This document shows, one piece after another, positions 34,270-44,488 of a DNA stretch of 64,000 nt. The translations under genes and the position numbers were made by a program. The stretch lies in the NCBI RefSeq assembly GCF_003367375.1, contig NZ_CP031416.1, positions 813,501 through 877,500 of the forward strand, in the 5' to 3' direction. Position 1 is the first letter of the stretch; every line of letters starts with the position of its first letter. Below the pieces are notes generated by a model. That model ran no database searches, was not told the DNA's origin, and saw only the letters and a program-made list of their open reading frames with translations. The DNA comes from Gallaecimonas mangrovi. GTDB lineage: Bacteria > Pseudomonadota > Gammaproteobacteria > Enterobacterales > Gallaecimonadaceae.

Positions 34270-36021
34270 TCAGTCAGTCCCTGCCTTGGCAGAGATCAAC
34301 GCCATAAGTTCTTGAATTTCTTCTTCTGTAGCCTGTTTCCTATCTTGTTTGGCAACAAGCTCTTGGTATCGAATCTCTAATGATTCGTTTAATAGGCGCT
34401 CAAAGGCGCCAAATAATTCCGGGGCCAGATTGTCTTCAACAGCAGAAAGGTCAAGTTCTGCCAGCTTGTTATAGATGGGGGCATTTTGGCTATTTTCAAG
34501 CCTGCGCAGTAATTGGCCTGTTGTCGGCACACTGCCATTACGTATTGCCCGCACCACTTCGTCCATTACCTCTGCCCCAGGCAGACGTAATTCACGAAAA
34601 TCCATTTCAGGTAATTCGGTTGCCAGCGCCGGGTGTTGCACCAGTATAGCGATGGTTAGTCGCATTAGCGGTGGCCGGCCAGCATTTCCTTTTTTCTGTT
34701 TTGTTGCCGCTGCTTGGGCATTTGCCGGGGCTTTGGCAACAAAACGTTCCAGTTGCTCTTCGGCAACGCCCAAGCGCTTGGCCAGCTGTTCGCGCAGCAT
34801 GACCCGGTATACCGAGTCGGGCAGGCGCTCTAGCAGCGGCACCGCCTTTTCGGCCAGCCTGGAACGGCTGTCGGGGCTGGCCATATCAATGCTTTTTTCC
34901 AGCTCTTGAAACAAAAACTGTGACAAGGGCTGCGCCTTGGCCAGCTGGGCTTCAAAGGCGTCTTTACCTTCTTTTCGCACCATCGAGTCGGGGTCTTCAC
35001 CGTCGGCGAGGAAGATAAATTTTAAGGTGCGGCCGTCACGCAGTAAGGGCAAGGCATTTTCCATGGCCCGCCAGGCTGCTTCCCGGCCAGCGCGGTCACC
35101 GTCGTAACAGCAAATGACTTCTGGCGTAGAGCGAAACAGCAATTCCAACTGGTCGCTGGTGGTTGACGTGCCGAGGCTGGCTACTGCATAGGTAATGCCT
35201 GCCTGGTACAGCGCCACCACGTCCATATAACCTTCCACCACCACTAACCGCGCTAAATCGCGGTTGGCCTGGCGCGCTTCATAAAGGCCGTAAAGCTCTG
35301 AGCCTTTATGGTAAATACGGGTTTCCGGCGAGTTTAGGTACTTAGGGGTACCGTCGCCGAGAACCCGGCCACCAAAGGCAATGGTGCGGCCGCGGCGGTC
35401 GCGAATGGGAAACATAATGCGGTCGCGAAAGCGGTCGTAGCGACGGCCTTTATCGTTTTGCACCAGCATGCCGGTGTCCATCAGCAACTGCTGGCGTTCA
35501 AAACTGTTGCCAAATTGCTTGAGTACGCTGTCCCACTCGTCAGGCACAAAACCAATGCCAAACTGTTTGACGATGTCGCCGGTCAGGCCGCGGCCTTTAA
35601 GGTAGTCAACGGCGCCTGGGTGGCTTTTTAAATTCTGGTAATAGTAGCGCTGAATGTCTTGCATCAGCGCGTAGGTGTCTTCGCGGCGCTCTTGCGCTTG
35701 AGCATTGCGCTGTGGCCCCTGCTCCCGCGGCACTTCCATGCCGTGCATGGCGGCCAGTTCTTCAACCGCTTCGGCAAAGCCGACCCGGTCAAACTCTTCC
35801 ACAAACTTAATGGCATCGCCCTTGGCACCGCAGCCAAAACAGTAATAGAACTGCTTTTGCGGGCTTACCGAAAAGGACGGGGTTTTTTCACTGTGGAAAG
35901 GGCAGCAGGCGCTGTAATTTTTGCCTGTTTTTTTTAGCTTTACGCGGCTGTTGACCAGCTCAACGATGTCGGTTCTTGCCAACAGATCGTCGATGAAATC
36001 ACGGGGAATGGTTCCAGCCAT
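34270..36021 (-). CDS. dnaG: DNA primase DnaG
   Basis: 583 residues (E. coli 581). Zinc-binding domain CPFHSEKTPSF and FYYCFGCGAKGD near residues 40-64, the TOPRIM core VVEGYMDVVAL near 270 and CYDGDRAG near 310, and a C-terminal DnaB-interaction domain. It makes RNA primers for lagging-strand synthesis. It sits in the classical rpsU-dnaG-rpoD operon, with yqeY inserted between rpsU and dnaG. Confidence 0.96.
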   Translation of the reverse strand: MAGTIPRDFIDDLLARTDIVELVNSRVKLKKTGKNYSACCPFHSEKTPSFSVSPQKQFYYCFGCGAKGDAIKFVEEFDRVGFAEAVEELAAMHGMEVPREQGPQRNAQAQERREDTYALMQDIQRYYYQNLKSHPGAVDYLKGRGLTGDIVKQFGIGFVPDEWDSVLKQFGNSFERQQLLMDTGMLVQNDKGRRYDRFRDRIMFPIRDRRGRTIAFGGRVLGDGTPKYLNSPETRIYHKGSELYGLYEARQANRDLARLVVVEGYMDVVALYQAGITYAVASLGTSTTSDQLELLFRSTPEVICCYDGDRAGREAAWRAMENALPLLRDGRTLKFIFLADGEDPDSMVRKEGKDAFEAQLAKAQPLSQFLFQELEKSIDMASPDSRSRLAEKAVPLLERLPDSVYRVMLREQLAKRLGVAEEQLERFVAKAPANAQAAATKQKKGNAGRPPLMRLTIAILVQHPALATELPEMDFRELRLPGAEVMDEVVRAIRNGSVPTTGQLLRRLENSQNAPIYNKLAELDLSAVEDNLAPELFGAFERLLNESLEIRYQELVAKQDRKQATEEEIQELMALISAKAGTD

Positions 36022-36088
36022 GATGCTCCAGTCAGCACGATAAATAAGGATCGGGTGAAAGGATATCCTATCACCCGGATCAGAAATG

Positions 36089-36535
36089 TCAGGCGCTTAA
36101 TTTAGCCTTGACCTGGCCGCTGATGGGCCCCATCTCAGCACGGCCTTGCAGTTTAGGCTTGAGCCAGCCCATGACCTTGCCCATATCCGCAGGGGATGCA
36201 GCGCCGGTTTCGCTAATGGCTTGCGCTATTAACGCCGCCACTTCGTCACTGCTTAGCTGCTTGGGCAGAAAATCCTGCAAAACCACTATCTCACCGGCTT
36301 CGGCATCGGCCAGTTCTTGGCGGCCTGCAGCTTCATACTGGGAGATAGAATCACGACGTTGCTTAATCATCTTGGTGATGATGGCAATAATATCGTCGTC
36401 AGACAGTTCGCGGCGCTCATCAACTTCCACCTGTTTAATGGCGGCAAGTGCGAGGCGCAACGTGCCAAGGCGCGGTTTGTCCTTGGCACGCATGGCATCT
36501 TTTTGCGCGTCGGTGAGTTGCTCTCTGAGACTCAT
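36089..36535 (-). CDS. yqeY: GatB/YqeY domain protein
   Basis: 148 residues. Opens LREQLTDAQKDAMRAKDKPRLGTLRLALAAIKQVE in short recognisable stretches and ends GRAEMGPISGQVKAKL, the pattern of YqeY, related to the C-terminal tRNA-binding domain of GatB. Function is not well defined; a tRNA-linked role is inferred. Located between rpsU and dnaG, as in many gammaproteobacteria. Confidence 0.92.
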   Translation of the reverse strand: MSLREQLTDAQKDAMRAKDKPRLGTLRLALAAIKQVEVDERRELSDDDIIAIITKMIKQRRDSISQYEAAGRQELADAEAGEIVVLQDFLPKQLSSDEVAALIAQAISETGAASPADMGKVMGWLKPKLQGRAEMGPISGQVKAKLSA

Positions 36536-36559
36536 AACGGCTCCGGATGCAAAAAGGTA

Positions 36560-36781
<222 letters not shown>

Positions 36782-36955
36782 TCACCTCAGGGGTTATTCG
36801 GTTAGGTGGTCTACAAAATGACCACATATGACTAAAAATGGTGCGGAATTCTAACGTAGCCAGTACCCCTTGTAAAGCCGATATCACACCCTAAAAGCTG
36901 GAGATGCGCACCGGCTCTCGGTAAGATAGCGGCCCCTGTGGTTAAGAGGCTCCCC

Positions 36956-37975
36956 ATGCGCGTTTTAGGTATCGAAACCTCCTGTGACGAAACCGGCATT
37001 GCCATATATGACACCGAGCAAGGTTTGCTGGCACACCGGCTTTATAGCCAGGTGAAGTTGCACGCCGATTACGGTGGTGTGGTGCCAGAGCTGGCGTCTC
37101 GCGACCACGTACGAAAAACCTTGCCGTTAATAAAAGAAGCCTTAGCCGAAGTGGGCTTGAGCGGCCAAGACCTTGACGGCGTGGCCTACACCGCGGGCCC
37201 AGGCCTGGTGGGCGCCTTATTGGTGGGTGCCACCATTGGCAAAAGCCTGGCTTACGGCTGGAATGTGCCAGCGGTGGCGGTGCATCACATGGAAGGGCAC
37301 TTGCTGGCGCCAATGCTGGAAGCCAATCCGCCAACCTTTCCTTTTATTGCCCTGCTGGTTTCCGGCGGCCATACCCAGCTGGTGGCAGTAGAAGCCATTG
37401 GTAAATACCGCATTCTGGGCGAGTCTATTGATGATGCCGCTGGCGAAGCTTTTGATAAAACCGCCAAGCTGTTAGGCCTTGATTACCCCGGTGGCCCGCG
37501 TTTGTCGGCCATGGCCGAAAGCGGTAACCCCGAACGTTTTACCTTCCCACGGCCCATGACCGACCGGCCGGGCCTGGACTTTAGCTTCTCTGGCCTGAAA
37601 ACCGCGGCGGCCAATGTGATTCGTAGCGAAGGCGACGATGCCCAAACCCAGGCCGATATTGCCCGCGCCTTTGAAGAAGCGGTAGTGGATACCTTGGTGA
37701 TTAAATGCCGCCGGGCGCTGAAGGAAACCGGCTACAAACGCATTGTGATCGCCGGCGGCGTAAGCGCCAATAAAAGGTTACGTGCGGCCCTTGAAAAACT
37801 GATGGCCGCACAAAAAGGGGAGGTGTTTTACGCCCGCCCTGAGTTCTGTACCGATAACGGCGCCATGATTGCCTTGGCCGGTGCCCTGCGTTTAGCAAAA
37901 GAGGGCTCCCGAGAGCTGGGGGTAAAAGCGCAGCCGCGCTGGTCGCTGGAAAGCCTGGCGGCGATTGACGATTAA
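36956..37975 (+). CDS. tsaD: tRNA N6-adenosine threonylcarbamoyltransferase TsaD
   Basis: 339 residues from the ATG at 36956 ([14 protein letters not shown]). Metal ligands HHMEGH near residues 110-115, the ASKHA nucleotide fold [14 protein letters not shown]-type segment (here [13 protein letters not shown]) and a second [10 protein letters not shown]. With TsaB, TsaC and TsaE it makes t6A37 on ANN-decoding tRNAs. It is divergent from rpsU, the usual gene order. Confidence 0.96.
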   Translation: MRVLGIETSCDETGIAIYDTEQGLLAHRLYSQVKLHADYGGVVPELASRDHVRKTLPLIKEALAEVGLSGQDLDGVAYTAGPGLVGALLVGATIGKSLAYGWNVPAVAVHHMEGHLLAPMLEANPPTFPFIALLVSGGHTQLVAVEAIGKYRILGESIDDAAGEAFDKTAKLLGLDYPGGPRLSAMAESGNPERFTFPRPMTDRPGLDFSFSGLKTAAANVIRSEGDDAQTQADIARAFEEAVVDTLVIKCRRALKETGYKRIVIAGGVSANKRLRAALEKLMAAQKGEVFYARPEFCTDNGAMIALAGALRLAKEGSRELGVKAQPRWSLESLAAIDD

Positions 37976-38001
37976 AAAAGGCGGCCAGGGCCGCCTTTTT
38001 T
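37974..38001. terminator. bidirectional rho-independent terminator
   Basis: AAAAAAGGCGGC at 37974-37985 pairs with GCCGCCTTTTTT at 37990-38001 around CAGG, between tsaD and plsY. Confidence 0.88.
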
Positions 38002-38005
38002 GTCG

Positions 38006-38605
38006 CTATTTTTTGCTGCGCCGAAATTTCATCTTCGGCTCGGTGCCGTTCCACAGCCTTCGCAAGTTGTCTTTATGGCGAATGATGATAAGCAGCGACA
38101 GCATTGCTACCGGGATCACGTAGGCCGGTTTAATAAACCAGGTGAAAAGCGGTGACAGCATTGCTGTTAGCACGGCGGCCAGTGAGGAAAGCCGGGTGAT
38201 CACCACCAGCAGCAGCCAGGTTAGAATTTGCATGCCTGCCAGGCTAAGACCAATCGGCAGCATGGCGCCAAAGGCGGTTGCAACGCCTTTGCCACCCCGG
38301 AAATGAAAGAAGATGGGAAAGATGTGGCCAAGGCAGGCGGCGATGGCAATGATGCCCAGCCAAATGGCGTCGATATGCAGAAAATACGAGCCCCACACCG
38401 GAATAATGCCTTTAAGCACATCACCTATCAGCACCAATATGGCAGGCAGCTTGCCGCCCAGGCGCAGCACATTGGTGGCGCCTGGATTACCTGAGCCGTT
38501 CCGACGCGGATCGGGCAAGCGAAACAGGTGGCAGATGATCACAGCACTGGAGACCGAACCCATCAGGTAGGCGACTAGGGTCATCAGTACGGCAGTGGCT
38601 ATCAT
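38006..38605 (-). CDS. plsY: glycerol-3-phosphate acyltransferase PlsY
   Basis: 199 residues, five or so membrane helices. Motifs [11 protein letters not shown], the [15 protein letters not shown] signature and [14 protein letters not shown] are typical of PlsY. It transfers acyl from acyl-phosphate to glycerol 3-phosphate, starting phospholipid synthesis in the inner membrane. Divergent from folB, as in many gammaproteobacteria. Confidence 0.95.
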   Translation of the reverse strand: MIATAVLMTLVAYLMGSVSSAVIICHLFRLPDPRRNGSGNPGATNVLRLGGKLPAILVLIGDVLKGIIPVWGSYFLHIDAIWLGIIAIAACLGHIFPIFFHFRGGKGVATAFGAMLPIGLSLAGMQILTWLLLVVITRLSSLAAVLTAMLSPLFTWFIKPAYVIPVAMLSLLIIIRHKDNLRRLWNGTEPKMKFRRSKK

Positions 38606-38712
38606 GATAGGGCTTGTTTTTTCCGTTTAGTCGATAAGGTAAACTCGGCTGCCGTTGTCACACAAGCAGGCCCGGAGCTTATCAGGGCTTGCCTTAAAAC
38701 GAGAACCGACCT

Positions 38713-39066
38713 GTGACCGATCGTATTTTTATTGAAGGCCTGGAAGTTTATACCGTCATTGGTATTTTCGACTGGGAAAAGACGCAAAAACGTAAACTGG
38801 TCTTTGACCTTGAACTGGCAACCGACATTAAGGCGGCAGCCAAGGGCGATGATTACGATCAGGCCCTATGTTACGGGAAAATCAGTGCTTTTATTACCCA
38901 ATTTACCGAAACACACCAGTTTGAGTTAATCGAAACATTAGCTGAGCGTATTGCCGAGAAATTGTTGAGTGACTTTGCGGTGAGCTGGCTGAAAATGAAA
39001 CTGTCCAAACCTGGTGCGGTAGCCAATGCCCGCAATGTTGGTTTGATTATTGAGCGCAGCGCATGA
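38713..39066 (+). CDS. folB: dihydroneopterin aldolase
   Basis: 117 residues, GTG start at 38713. The signature DRIFIEGLEVYTVIGIFDWEK and the fold-length match FolB. It converts 7,8-dihydroneopterin to 6-hydroxymethyl-dihydropterin in folate synthesis. It overlaps folK by ATGA, so the next enzyme in the pathway is made from the same message. Confidence 0.93.
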   Translation: MTDRIFIEGLEVYTVIGIFDWEKTQKRKLVFDLELATDIKAAAKGDDYDQALCYGKISAFITQFTETHQFELIETLAERIAEKLLSDFAVSWLKMKLSKPGAVANARNVGLIIERSA

Positions 39067-39554
39067 CCCCGATGCTGTTTAGCCTTGGCTCTAATGTCAC
39101 GCCGCGCCAGCATTTGCGGTTAGGGCTTGCGGCGCTTCGCCAGGCCTTTGGCCGGCTTGAGTGCTCGCCGGTGTTTGAAGCCGAACCCGTTGGCTTTAAC
39201 GGCACCAACTTTTTAAATATGGCGGTTAAAGCCTGGACCGACTGGCCCATTGAAGAGGTGCTGGCTTGGATAAAAGAGGTGGAATATGCCCATGGCCGCC
39301 CGGTTAATGCCAAGAAATATGCGCCCCGCACCCTGGATATTGACCTGCTGACCTACGGCGAGCGGGTCAGTAATAGCCCGGTGGTGATGCCAAGGCCCGA
39401 CATTTTAAAACTGGCCTTTGTGCTGTGGCCGCTGGCAGAACTGGTGCCCAACGAAATATTGCCAGGCAGCAACCAAAGTTACAGCGAGCTGTGGCAAGCC
39501 TTTGATAAAGACCAGCCACTGTGGCCTGTTCCCTTTGACGAACACGCCGATTAA
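39063..39554 (+). CDS. folK: HPPK, folate biosynthesis pyrophosphokinase
   Basis: 163 residues. [20 protein letters not shown] and [17 protein letters not shown] are the usual HPPK motifs. It pyrophosphorylates 6-hydroxymethyl-dihydropterin for folate synthesis, after FolB. The 3' end overlaps the cca end by 4 bp on the other strand. Confidence 0.93.
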   Translation: MTPMLFSLGSNVTPRQHLRLGLAALRQAFGRLECSPVFEAEPVGFNGTNFLNMAVKAWTDWPIEEVLAWIKEVEYAHGRPVNAKKYAPRTLDIDLLTYGERVSNSPVVMPRPDILKLAFVLWPLAELVPNEILPGSNQSYSELWQAFDKDQPLWPVPFDEHAD

Positions 39555-40783
39555 GAGGCAGCGCTGGCATCTTTTAACGCCTGCACCTTGGCAATACGTT
39601 CAGCTCTGACCGCCTCACCAACCGCCGCGCCTTTAACGCCGCTTGCCACAATGGCTTTTACATCGACATTGCGCGCAGCGGCAAAGCAGCGCTGCAACCA
39701 GTCGGCCTGCGGGTAGTCGTGGTTCTCAAAACCGGTTCGACCTTTCATATCGGCGATACAAGCCAGTGCCAGCTTTTCGACCCGTTCGGGTTTGCGCCAG
39801 GCATCCAGTTTGTCAAAAAGCTTGATAAGGGTGCTGGCCCGTAATTCAAAAGCGGTATGTACCTGGCAGTGCAAGTCTGACACCAACAGCGCGAGATCGC
39901 GACAGTCATTGGGTACCCGAAGCCGCTGGCAAAAGGCGCTAATAACCGCCAAGCCACTTTGGCCGTGGCCATGGTGCTTTGGCCATTTTGCTTTGGGGGT
40001 GAGGGCCTTGCCAAAGTCATGGCAAAGGGCCGCGAAACGCACATCTATATCGCGACTCAGTTTGGCGCTTTGCGCCAGCACCAGCAGGGTGTGGATGCCG
40101 GTATCCACCTCGGGGTGCCATTTTTCTGGGGCCGGTACGCCAAAAAGGTTATCTACTTCAGGGAATAAGGCCTTGAGGGCGCCGCAGCGGCGCAATACCT
40201 CGAAAAACACCTGCGGTGAGTCACTGCGTAGCGCTTTTTCCATTTCCTTCCACACCCGCTCTGGTGTCAGCGCCGCTAATTCCCCGGAGGCAACCATGTC
40301 CTTCAGTAGCTGCTGGGTGGGCTGTGCCACGGTAAAGCCCAGGTGGGCAAAACGCGCCGCAAAGCGGGCCAGGCGCAGCACCCGCAGTGGGTCTTCACTA
40401 AAAGCGTCGGACACGTGGCGCAGCAAACGGTTATCCAAATCATGCTTGCCACCGTAAGGGTCAATCAAGCTGCCGTCTTCGGCTTTGGCCATGGCGTTAA
40501 TGGTGAGATCGCGGCGAATAAGGTCTTCTTCCAAGGTGACGTCCGGGCTGGCGTGCACTTCAAAACCGGTATAACCGCTGCCTTTTTTACGCTCGGTGCG
40601 GGCCAGCGCATACTCTTCGTGGGTTTTGGGGTGCAAGAAAACCGGGAAGTCTTTGCCCACCTGCTCAAACCCCTGCGCTTTCATGGACTCGGCTGTTTCG
40701 CCAACCACCACCCAATCACGGTCTTGTACCGCAAAACCTAAAAGCTCATCGCGCACCGCGCCGCCAACCAAATAACAGTTCAC
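39551..40783 (-). CDS. cca: CCA-adding tRNA nucleotidyltransferase
   Basis: 410 residues, GTG start at 40783 with AGGAGG 5 nt upstream. The N-terminal class II poly(A) polymerase head [16 protein letters not shown], the catalytic aspartates in [12 protein letters not shown], the flexible loop with [10 protein letters not shown], and a C-terminal HD domain ([11 protein letters not shown]) show the bacterial multifunctional Cca with phosphatase/phosphodiesterase. It adds or repairs the tRNA 3' CCA. Confidence 0.95.
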   Translation of the reverse strand: MNCYLVGGAVRDELLGFAVQDRDWVVVGETAESMKAQGFEQVGKDFPVFLHPKTHEEYALARTERKKGSGYTGFEVHASPDVTLEEDLIRRDLTINAMAKAEDGSLIDPYGGKHDLDNRLLRHVSDAFSEDPLRVLRLARFAARFAHLGFTVAQPTQQLLKDMVASGELAALTPERVWKEMEKALRSDSPQVFFEVLRRCGALKALFPEVDNLFGVPAPEKWHPEVDTGIHTLLVLAQSAKLSRDIDVRFAALCHDFGKALTPKAKWPKHHGHGQSGLAVISAFCQRLRVPNDCRDLALLVSDLHCQVHTAFELRASTLIKLFDKLDAWRKPERVEKLALACIADMKGRTGFENHDYPQADWLQRCFAAARNVDVKAIVASGVKGAAVGEAVRAERIAKVQALKDASAAS

Positions 40784-40871
40784 AAATCCTCCTGAAACTT
40801 ACGGCATTATACCTTGCCAAAGCGGTCAGGGCGCGCAACCATAAGGGTGTTTTCAGCGCAATTGCCGAGCT

Positions 40872-42404
40872 ATGTACGAATCCTTTTTCGGGTTAGTGGA
40901 AAATCCATTTTCTATTGCCCCTAATCCACACTTTCTTTACATGAGTGAAAGGCACCGTGAAGCCTTGGCCCACCTTAAGTTTGGGCTGAGGGATACCGGT
41001 GGTTTTGTGCTGCTCACCGGTGAAGTCGGAACCGGCAAAACCACGGTTTCAAGGCGGCTGTTAAAGGAGTTGCCAGACGATACTGACCTGGCTTTTGTGC
41101 TCAATCCGATGCTGACGGAAAGCGAACTGCTGGCAACATTGTGTGATGAGCTAAAAATTAGCTACCCACAAAATCCGACCTTAAAGCAGCTTACCGATGC
41201 CATTCGCCAGTTTTTGCTGGAGAACTTTGAGCGCGGCCGGCAAACGGTGTTGATGGTCGATGAAGCCCAGCACTTGCAAGTGTCAGTATTAGAGCAATTG
41301 CGGCTGTTGACCAACCTGGAAACCGACACCCAAAAGCTTTTAAAAATTATTTTGATAGGCCAGCCAGAGCTGAACTATTTGCTGCGTCGCCAAGAACTTC
41401 GCCAGCTCTCGCAGCGTATTACCGCCCGTTACCACTTGCTGCCGCTGGGCCGAAAGGATTGCGCACAATATGTGCTGCACCGGCTACGCATCGCCGGCCG
41501 GGAAAAACCGCTTTTTACCGGTGCGGCCATTAAGCGTTTACATCAACACAGTGGCGGTATTCCAAGACTTATCAACTTGTTGTGCGATAGAGCCCTGATG
41601 GGCGCTTATGGCAATCAGCAACAAAAAGTCGACGCCAACATCATGAACCAGGCCGCCAGAGAAGTGGTGGGTAAAGAACAGGCTGCTAAGCCCCGCCGTC
41701 TGCCCAGTTGGTGGCCCTGGGCCTTTGTGGCGCTGGCCGGTGCCGGCGCCATGGCGGCGTATCCATGGCTTAATGGCCAGCCAAGTGCACCGCTAGCCAA
41801 AGCGAAAGCGGCGCCGGTGGCGGCGAAAGTGACCCCTGGCAGCCGCGATCGCGTGTCGTTGGCGGCCTTTGACGCCTTGTTTACTGCCTGGAATATGCCG
41901 GATGCTGAAGGTGACCCTTGTGCCCAGGCCGAGCGTTTGGGCTTTAGCTGCCTGAACCAACAGGGGCCGTGGCGTGAGTTGGTGGCACTAGGCCGGCCTG
42001 CGGTGTTAGAGCTTTTGGATGATAACGGCGAACGTTTTTTTGCCACTTTGCTTAAAGCCGGGCAAGATTATCAGTTGGCCTTGAGTGGCGGTAAGGTGAA
42101 TGTCAGTAGCCATTGGCTGGATTTACATTTTCGCGGTAATGCCGTGGTGCTGTGGCGGCCACCACCGCATTTTGATGAAGCCTTAACGCCGGGTAGCCAA
42201 GGGCCGTTGGTTGACTGGCTGGATGGCGCCTTAAGCCAGGTATTAAAAGACAAAGCGGAAAATACCAACCGCTACGACAGCACTCTGCAAGAGCGTGTTC
42301 GCAGTTTTCAGCGCCGTTATGGCTTGAAAGCAGACGGCTTAGCCGGAGAAAATACCTTAGTTCGCCTTAATAGAGCCTTGGGAGCCCCGGGACCGGTGTT
42401 ATGA
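40872..42404 (+). CDS. gspA: ExeA/GspA-type ATPase with peptidoglycan-binding domain
   Basis: 510 residues. AAA+ domain with Walker A GEVGTGKTT near residues 50-58 and Walker B LMVDEAQHL near 130. One membrane segment near residues 281-300 leads to a periplasmic part ending in a peptidoglycan-binding fold (RSFQRRYGLKADGLAGENTLVRLN). In Aeromonas ExeA works with ExeB to assemble the ExeD secretin of type II secretion. It overlaps the next gene by ATGA. No other gsp gene is nearby, as is common for exeAB. Confidence 0.88.
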   Translation: MYESFFGLVENPFSIAPNPHFLYMSERHREALAHLKFGLRDTGGFVLLTGEVGTGKTTVSRRLLKELPDDTDLAFVLNPMLTESELLATLCDELKISYPQNPTLKQLTDAIRQFLLENFERGRQTVLMVDEAQHLQVSVLEQLRLLTNLETDTQKLLKIILIGQPELNYLLRRQELRQLSQRITARYHLLPLGRKDCAQYVLHRLRIAGREKPLFTGAAIKRLHQHSGGIPRLINLLCDRALMGAYGNQQQKVDANIMNQAAREVVGKEQAAKPRRLPSWWPWAFVALAGAGAMAAYPWLNGQPSAPLAKAKAAPVAAKVTPGSRDRVSLAAFDALFTAWNMPDAEGDPCAQAERLGFSCLNQQGPWRELVALGRPAVLELLDDNGERFFATLLKAGQDYQLALSGGKVNVSSHWLDLHFRGNAVVLWRPPPHFDEALTPGSQGPLVDWLDGALSQVLKDKAENTNRYDSTLQERVRSFQRRYGLKADGLAGENTLVRLNRALGAPGPVL

Positions 42405-42979
42405 GTTTACTAGCAAAAGCCTTGGCCCGACGCCAACCAGAAGATGCACCAGAGAAAATTGAAGGCGGTTTTATCCGTGATTCCGGACTTTGGGGCCGCC
42501 GTGCTGCCTTGATGGTATTGGCATTGCTGTTTGCCAGTGGCTCTTATCTACTTTATGGCTATTTTGCCGCCAAGGTACCGGTGATAAGCCGCCTTGAGCC
42601 GAAGGCGCCCGAACCCAGTATTGATAGCACCATGCCGATGATCAAAGTCAGAACCCCCTCGGTAAGGTATGACCCTTTCTTCGATGCGCGCCGTCATACG
42701 GCCAAGCCCGCCGCGCAAACGCGCAGCAGACCGGCGGTGCCAGCGGCGGCGTCACAAATTCGTTATACCGGCCATTTTTATGCCTCAGATCCCGGTGAGC
42801 GCTGGGTGATCTTTAACGGCAAAAAGTTGCATCAAGGGGACAGCTTTGAAGATATCGGCGTTATTGAGATAAGCCCCGACAGTACCGAAGTGCGTTTTAA
42901 CGGCAAAATTTTGTGGCTTAATGCCTTAACCAATTGGCCCCTGACCACAGCAACGGCTCAGGGACCAACGGCGCATTAA
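42401..42979 (+). CDS. gspB: ExeB/GspB-type type II secretion assembly protein
   Basis: 192 residues. Short cytoplasmic start MSLLAKALARRQ, one membrane helix near residues 37-55, a proline-rich stretch, and a C-terminal domain with HFYASDPGERWVIFNGKKLHQGD and VRFNGKILWLNA. This is the GspB/ExeB pattern; it partners ExeA in secretin assembly through peptidoglycan. Translationally coupled to the preceding gene. Confidence 0.85.
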   Translation: MSLLAKALARRQPEDAPEKIEGGFIRDSGLWGRRAALMVLALLFASGSYLLYGYFAAKVPVISRLEPKAPEPSIDSTMPMIKVRTPSVRYDPFFDARRHTAKPAAQTRSRPAVPAAASQIRYTGHFYASDPGERWVIFNGKKLHQGDSFEDIGVIEISPDSTEVRFNGKILWLNALTNWPLTTATAQGPTAH

Positions 42980-42980
42980 A

Positions 42981-43781
42981 TTAAGCTGGCAGGTTGGGGT
43001 TAAAAAAGCGTGTTTGATTTAGCAGCGGCAGCTTACCAAGGCGATTTAGCACCGGCGCCAGCCACCGTTCCAGTACCGCTTCTGAGCGTGCCAAAAACGG
43101 CGTGTAACAGCCCCAGGCAATGGACATCAGGCTAAGAAAAACCCCGCCAACAAAATCATCAGAGCCCCAGTGAGCACCGGCTACCAATCTTGGCAGCATA
43201 AAAATACCGGTCAGAACCCACACCATCGCCAGCTTCCAGCCACGGGCAAAGAAGCTTAAAAATAGTGCCCAAAGTAGCACTACCGAGGCATGGTCGCCCG
43301 GGAAGCTGTGGCCAGCGCTGTCTTTAAGTGCGACTTTTTGCCAGTCAGGGAAAAGCTCTGTTAATCGCACTGCATTGGTTTCGATAAGCGACGGGCTGGC
43401 TCGTTCCCAGCCAAAATGATAGGAAAGGTCGGTAAAGAGAATACGGCCCACCAACATCACCGCCAGCAGAATCAAAAAGCCAAACAGGCCTTTTCGTAGC
43501 ATGCGGCCGCTAAAGACCCAGTCTTTTTTGACCATAAAGCACAGCATGATAACGCCAACGGCAATATCCATTGGCCTGATGCTGCCCAAGGCCCAGATCA
43601 AGGCCCAGGAATGTGATTTCTCTAGGGGATGGTTCAGCAAGGTAAAGAGCTGGTCGTCAAAACCGTTCCAAAGTTCACGGGTAACGGGCCACAGCCAGGA
43701 AGCGAGAAGCAGAAACGAGATAAGGTTTAGCGTCAATAAGGGACGAAGACGCCAGTGAGCGTCAAAAGGTGCGGGGCGCAT
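42981..43781 (-). CDS. PAP2 family phosphatase (LpxT-like)
   Basis: 266 residues with six or so membrane helices. PAP2 motifs: SAGHSFPGDHASVV near residue 160 (FPGDH in place of PSGH) and RLVAGAHWGSDDFVGG near 210. The GDH variant occurs among lipid A 1-phosphate phosphotransferases such as LpxT, and among undecaprenyl-pyrophosphate phosphatases. The specific role is not decided. The final residues end 1-2 bp from the gspB stop, so the genes are convergent and nearly abutting. Confidence 0.78.
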   Translation of the reverse strand: MRPAPFDAHWRLRPLLTLNLISFLLLASWLWPVTRELWNGFDDQLFTLLNHPLEKSHSWALIWALGSIRPMDIAVGVIMLCFMVKKDWVFSGRMLRKGLFGFLILLAVMLVGRILFTDLSYHFGWERASPSLIETNAVRLTELFPDWQKVALKDSAGHSFPGDHASVVLLWALFLSFFARGWKLAMVWVLTGIFMLPRLVAGAHWGSDDFVGGVFLSLMSIAWGCYTPFLARSEAVLERWLAPVLNRLGKLPLLNQTRFFNPNLPA

Positions 43782-43868
43782 AATAAAATTCCAAGAACCC
43801 AGAAAGCTTAATTTTTTCTTAAGGAAGCTGTCTGGAACATGAAAAATGTGAGCTTAGTCATCTTTTGA

Positions 43869-44369
43869 TCAGAAATGGTAGCTAAGGCCAAAGCTCACAG
43901 ACTGCTCGTTTCGTCCTTGGTTATCGGGTTTTTGGCCGTACTCCACAAAAACGTGGGAGCTTTGGCCCATGGAAAAACGCAAGCCACCGCCAAGGCCAAG
44001 ATCTTCGTTAGCCCTGGCGCCGGCAGGAACGTATTGGTCGACTTGTAAATGGCTCCAGCCAACCAGGCCGTAAACGGTAAACTGGCTGCTGATAGGGTAT
44101 TGCGGCAAGAAATAAACGCTGTAGTAACTGTTGGGTTCAGCGGCTGGGGCCGGGGCCACCCTGGACGGCGGCACATCAAACCCCATGCGGCCTTCCAATG
44201 CCACATAAGGGCCAATTTGGTAGCCGCTATTGACCCCTTGTTCGCCAAGACTAATGTCGTAATGGCTGATAAGTGGCTTTTGGCCGCTATTTTGTGAAGG
44301 CGCATCAGGGTCTGCAAGGGCGCTCAAGCTCACCAAGCAAAGCCCCCATAACCATGCAATTTTTTTCAC
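43869..44369 (-). CDS. outer membrane beta-barrel protein
   Basis: 166 residues. Signal peptide MKKIAWLWGLCLVSLSALA; alternating beta strands with YYSVYFLPQYPISSQFTVYGLVGWSHLQV in pieces and a terminal SYHF, the C-terminal aromatic needed for BAM insertion. Eight-strand OmpA-like barrel family. A related gene lies 119 bp upstream on the same strand (44489-45016); both share PQYPI/PSYPI-type and FTVYxLxG segments and look like tandem paralogues. Function unknown. Confidence 0.78.
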   Translation of the reverse strand: MKKIAWLWGLCLVSLSALADPDAPSQNSGQKPLISHYDISLGEQGVNSGYQIGPYVALEGRMGFDVPPSRVAPAPAAEPNSYYSVYFLPQYPISSQFTVYGLVGWSHLQVDQYVPAGARANEDLGLGGGLRFSMGQSSHVFVEYGQKPDNQGRNEQSVSFGLSYHF

Positions 44370-44488
44370 ACCAAGTCCCTTACCGGTTCGGGCTACCTTC
44401 TTACTTTAATCCATCTTAAGAGAAAGCTAAGTGAGCTGTTACCCACCGTTAACATTTCGCTTGGAATAAGGAGGCCACAGGCTTGGTA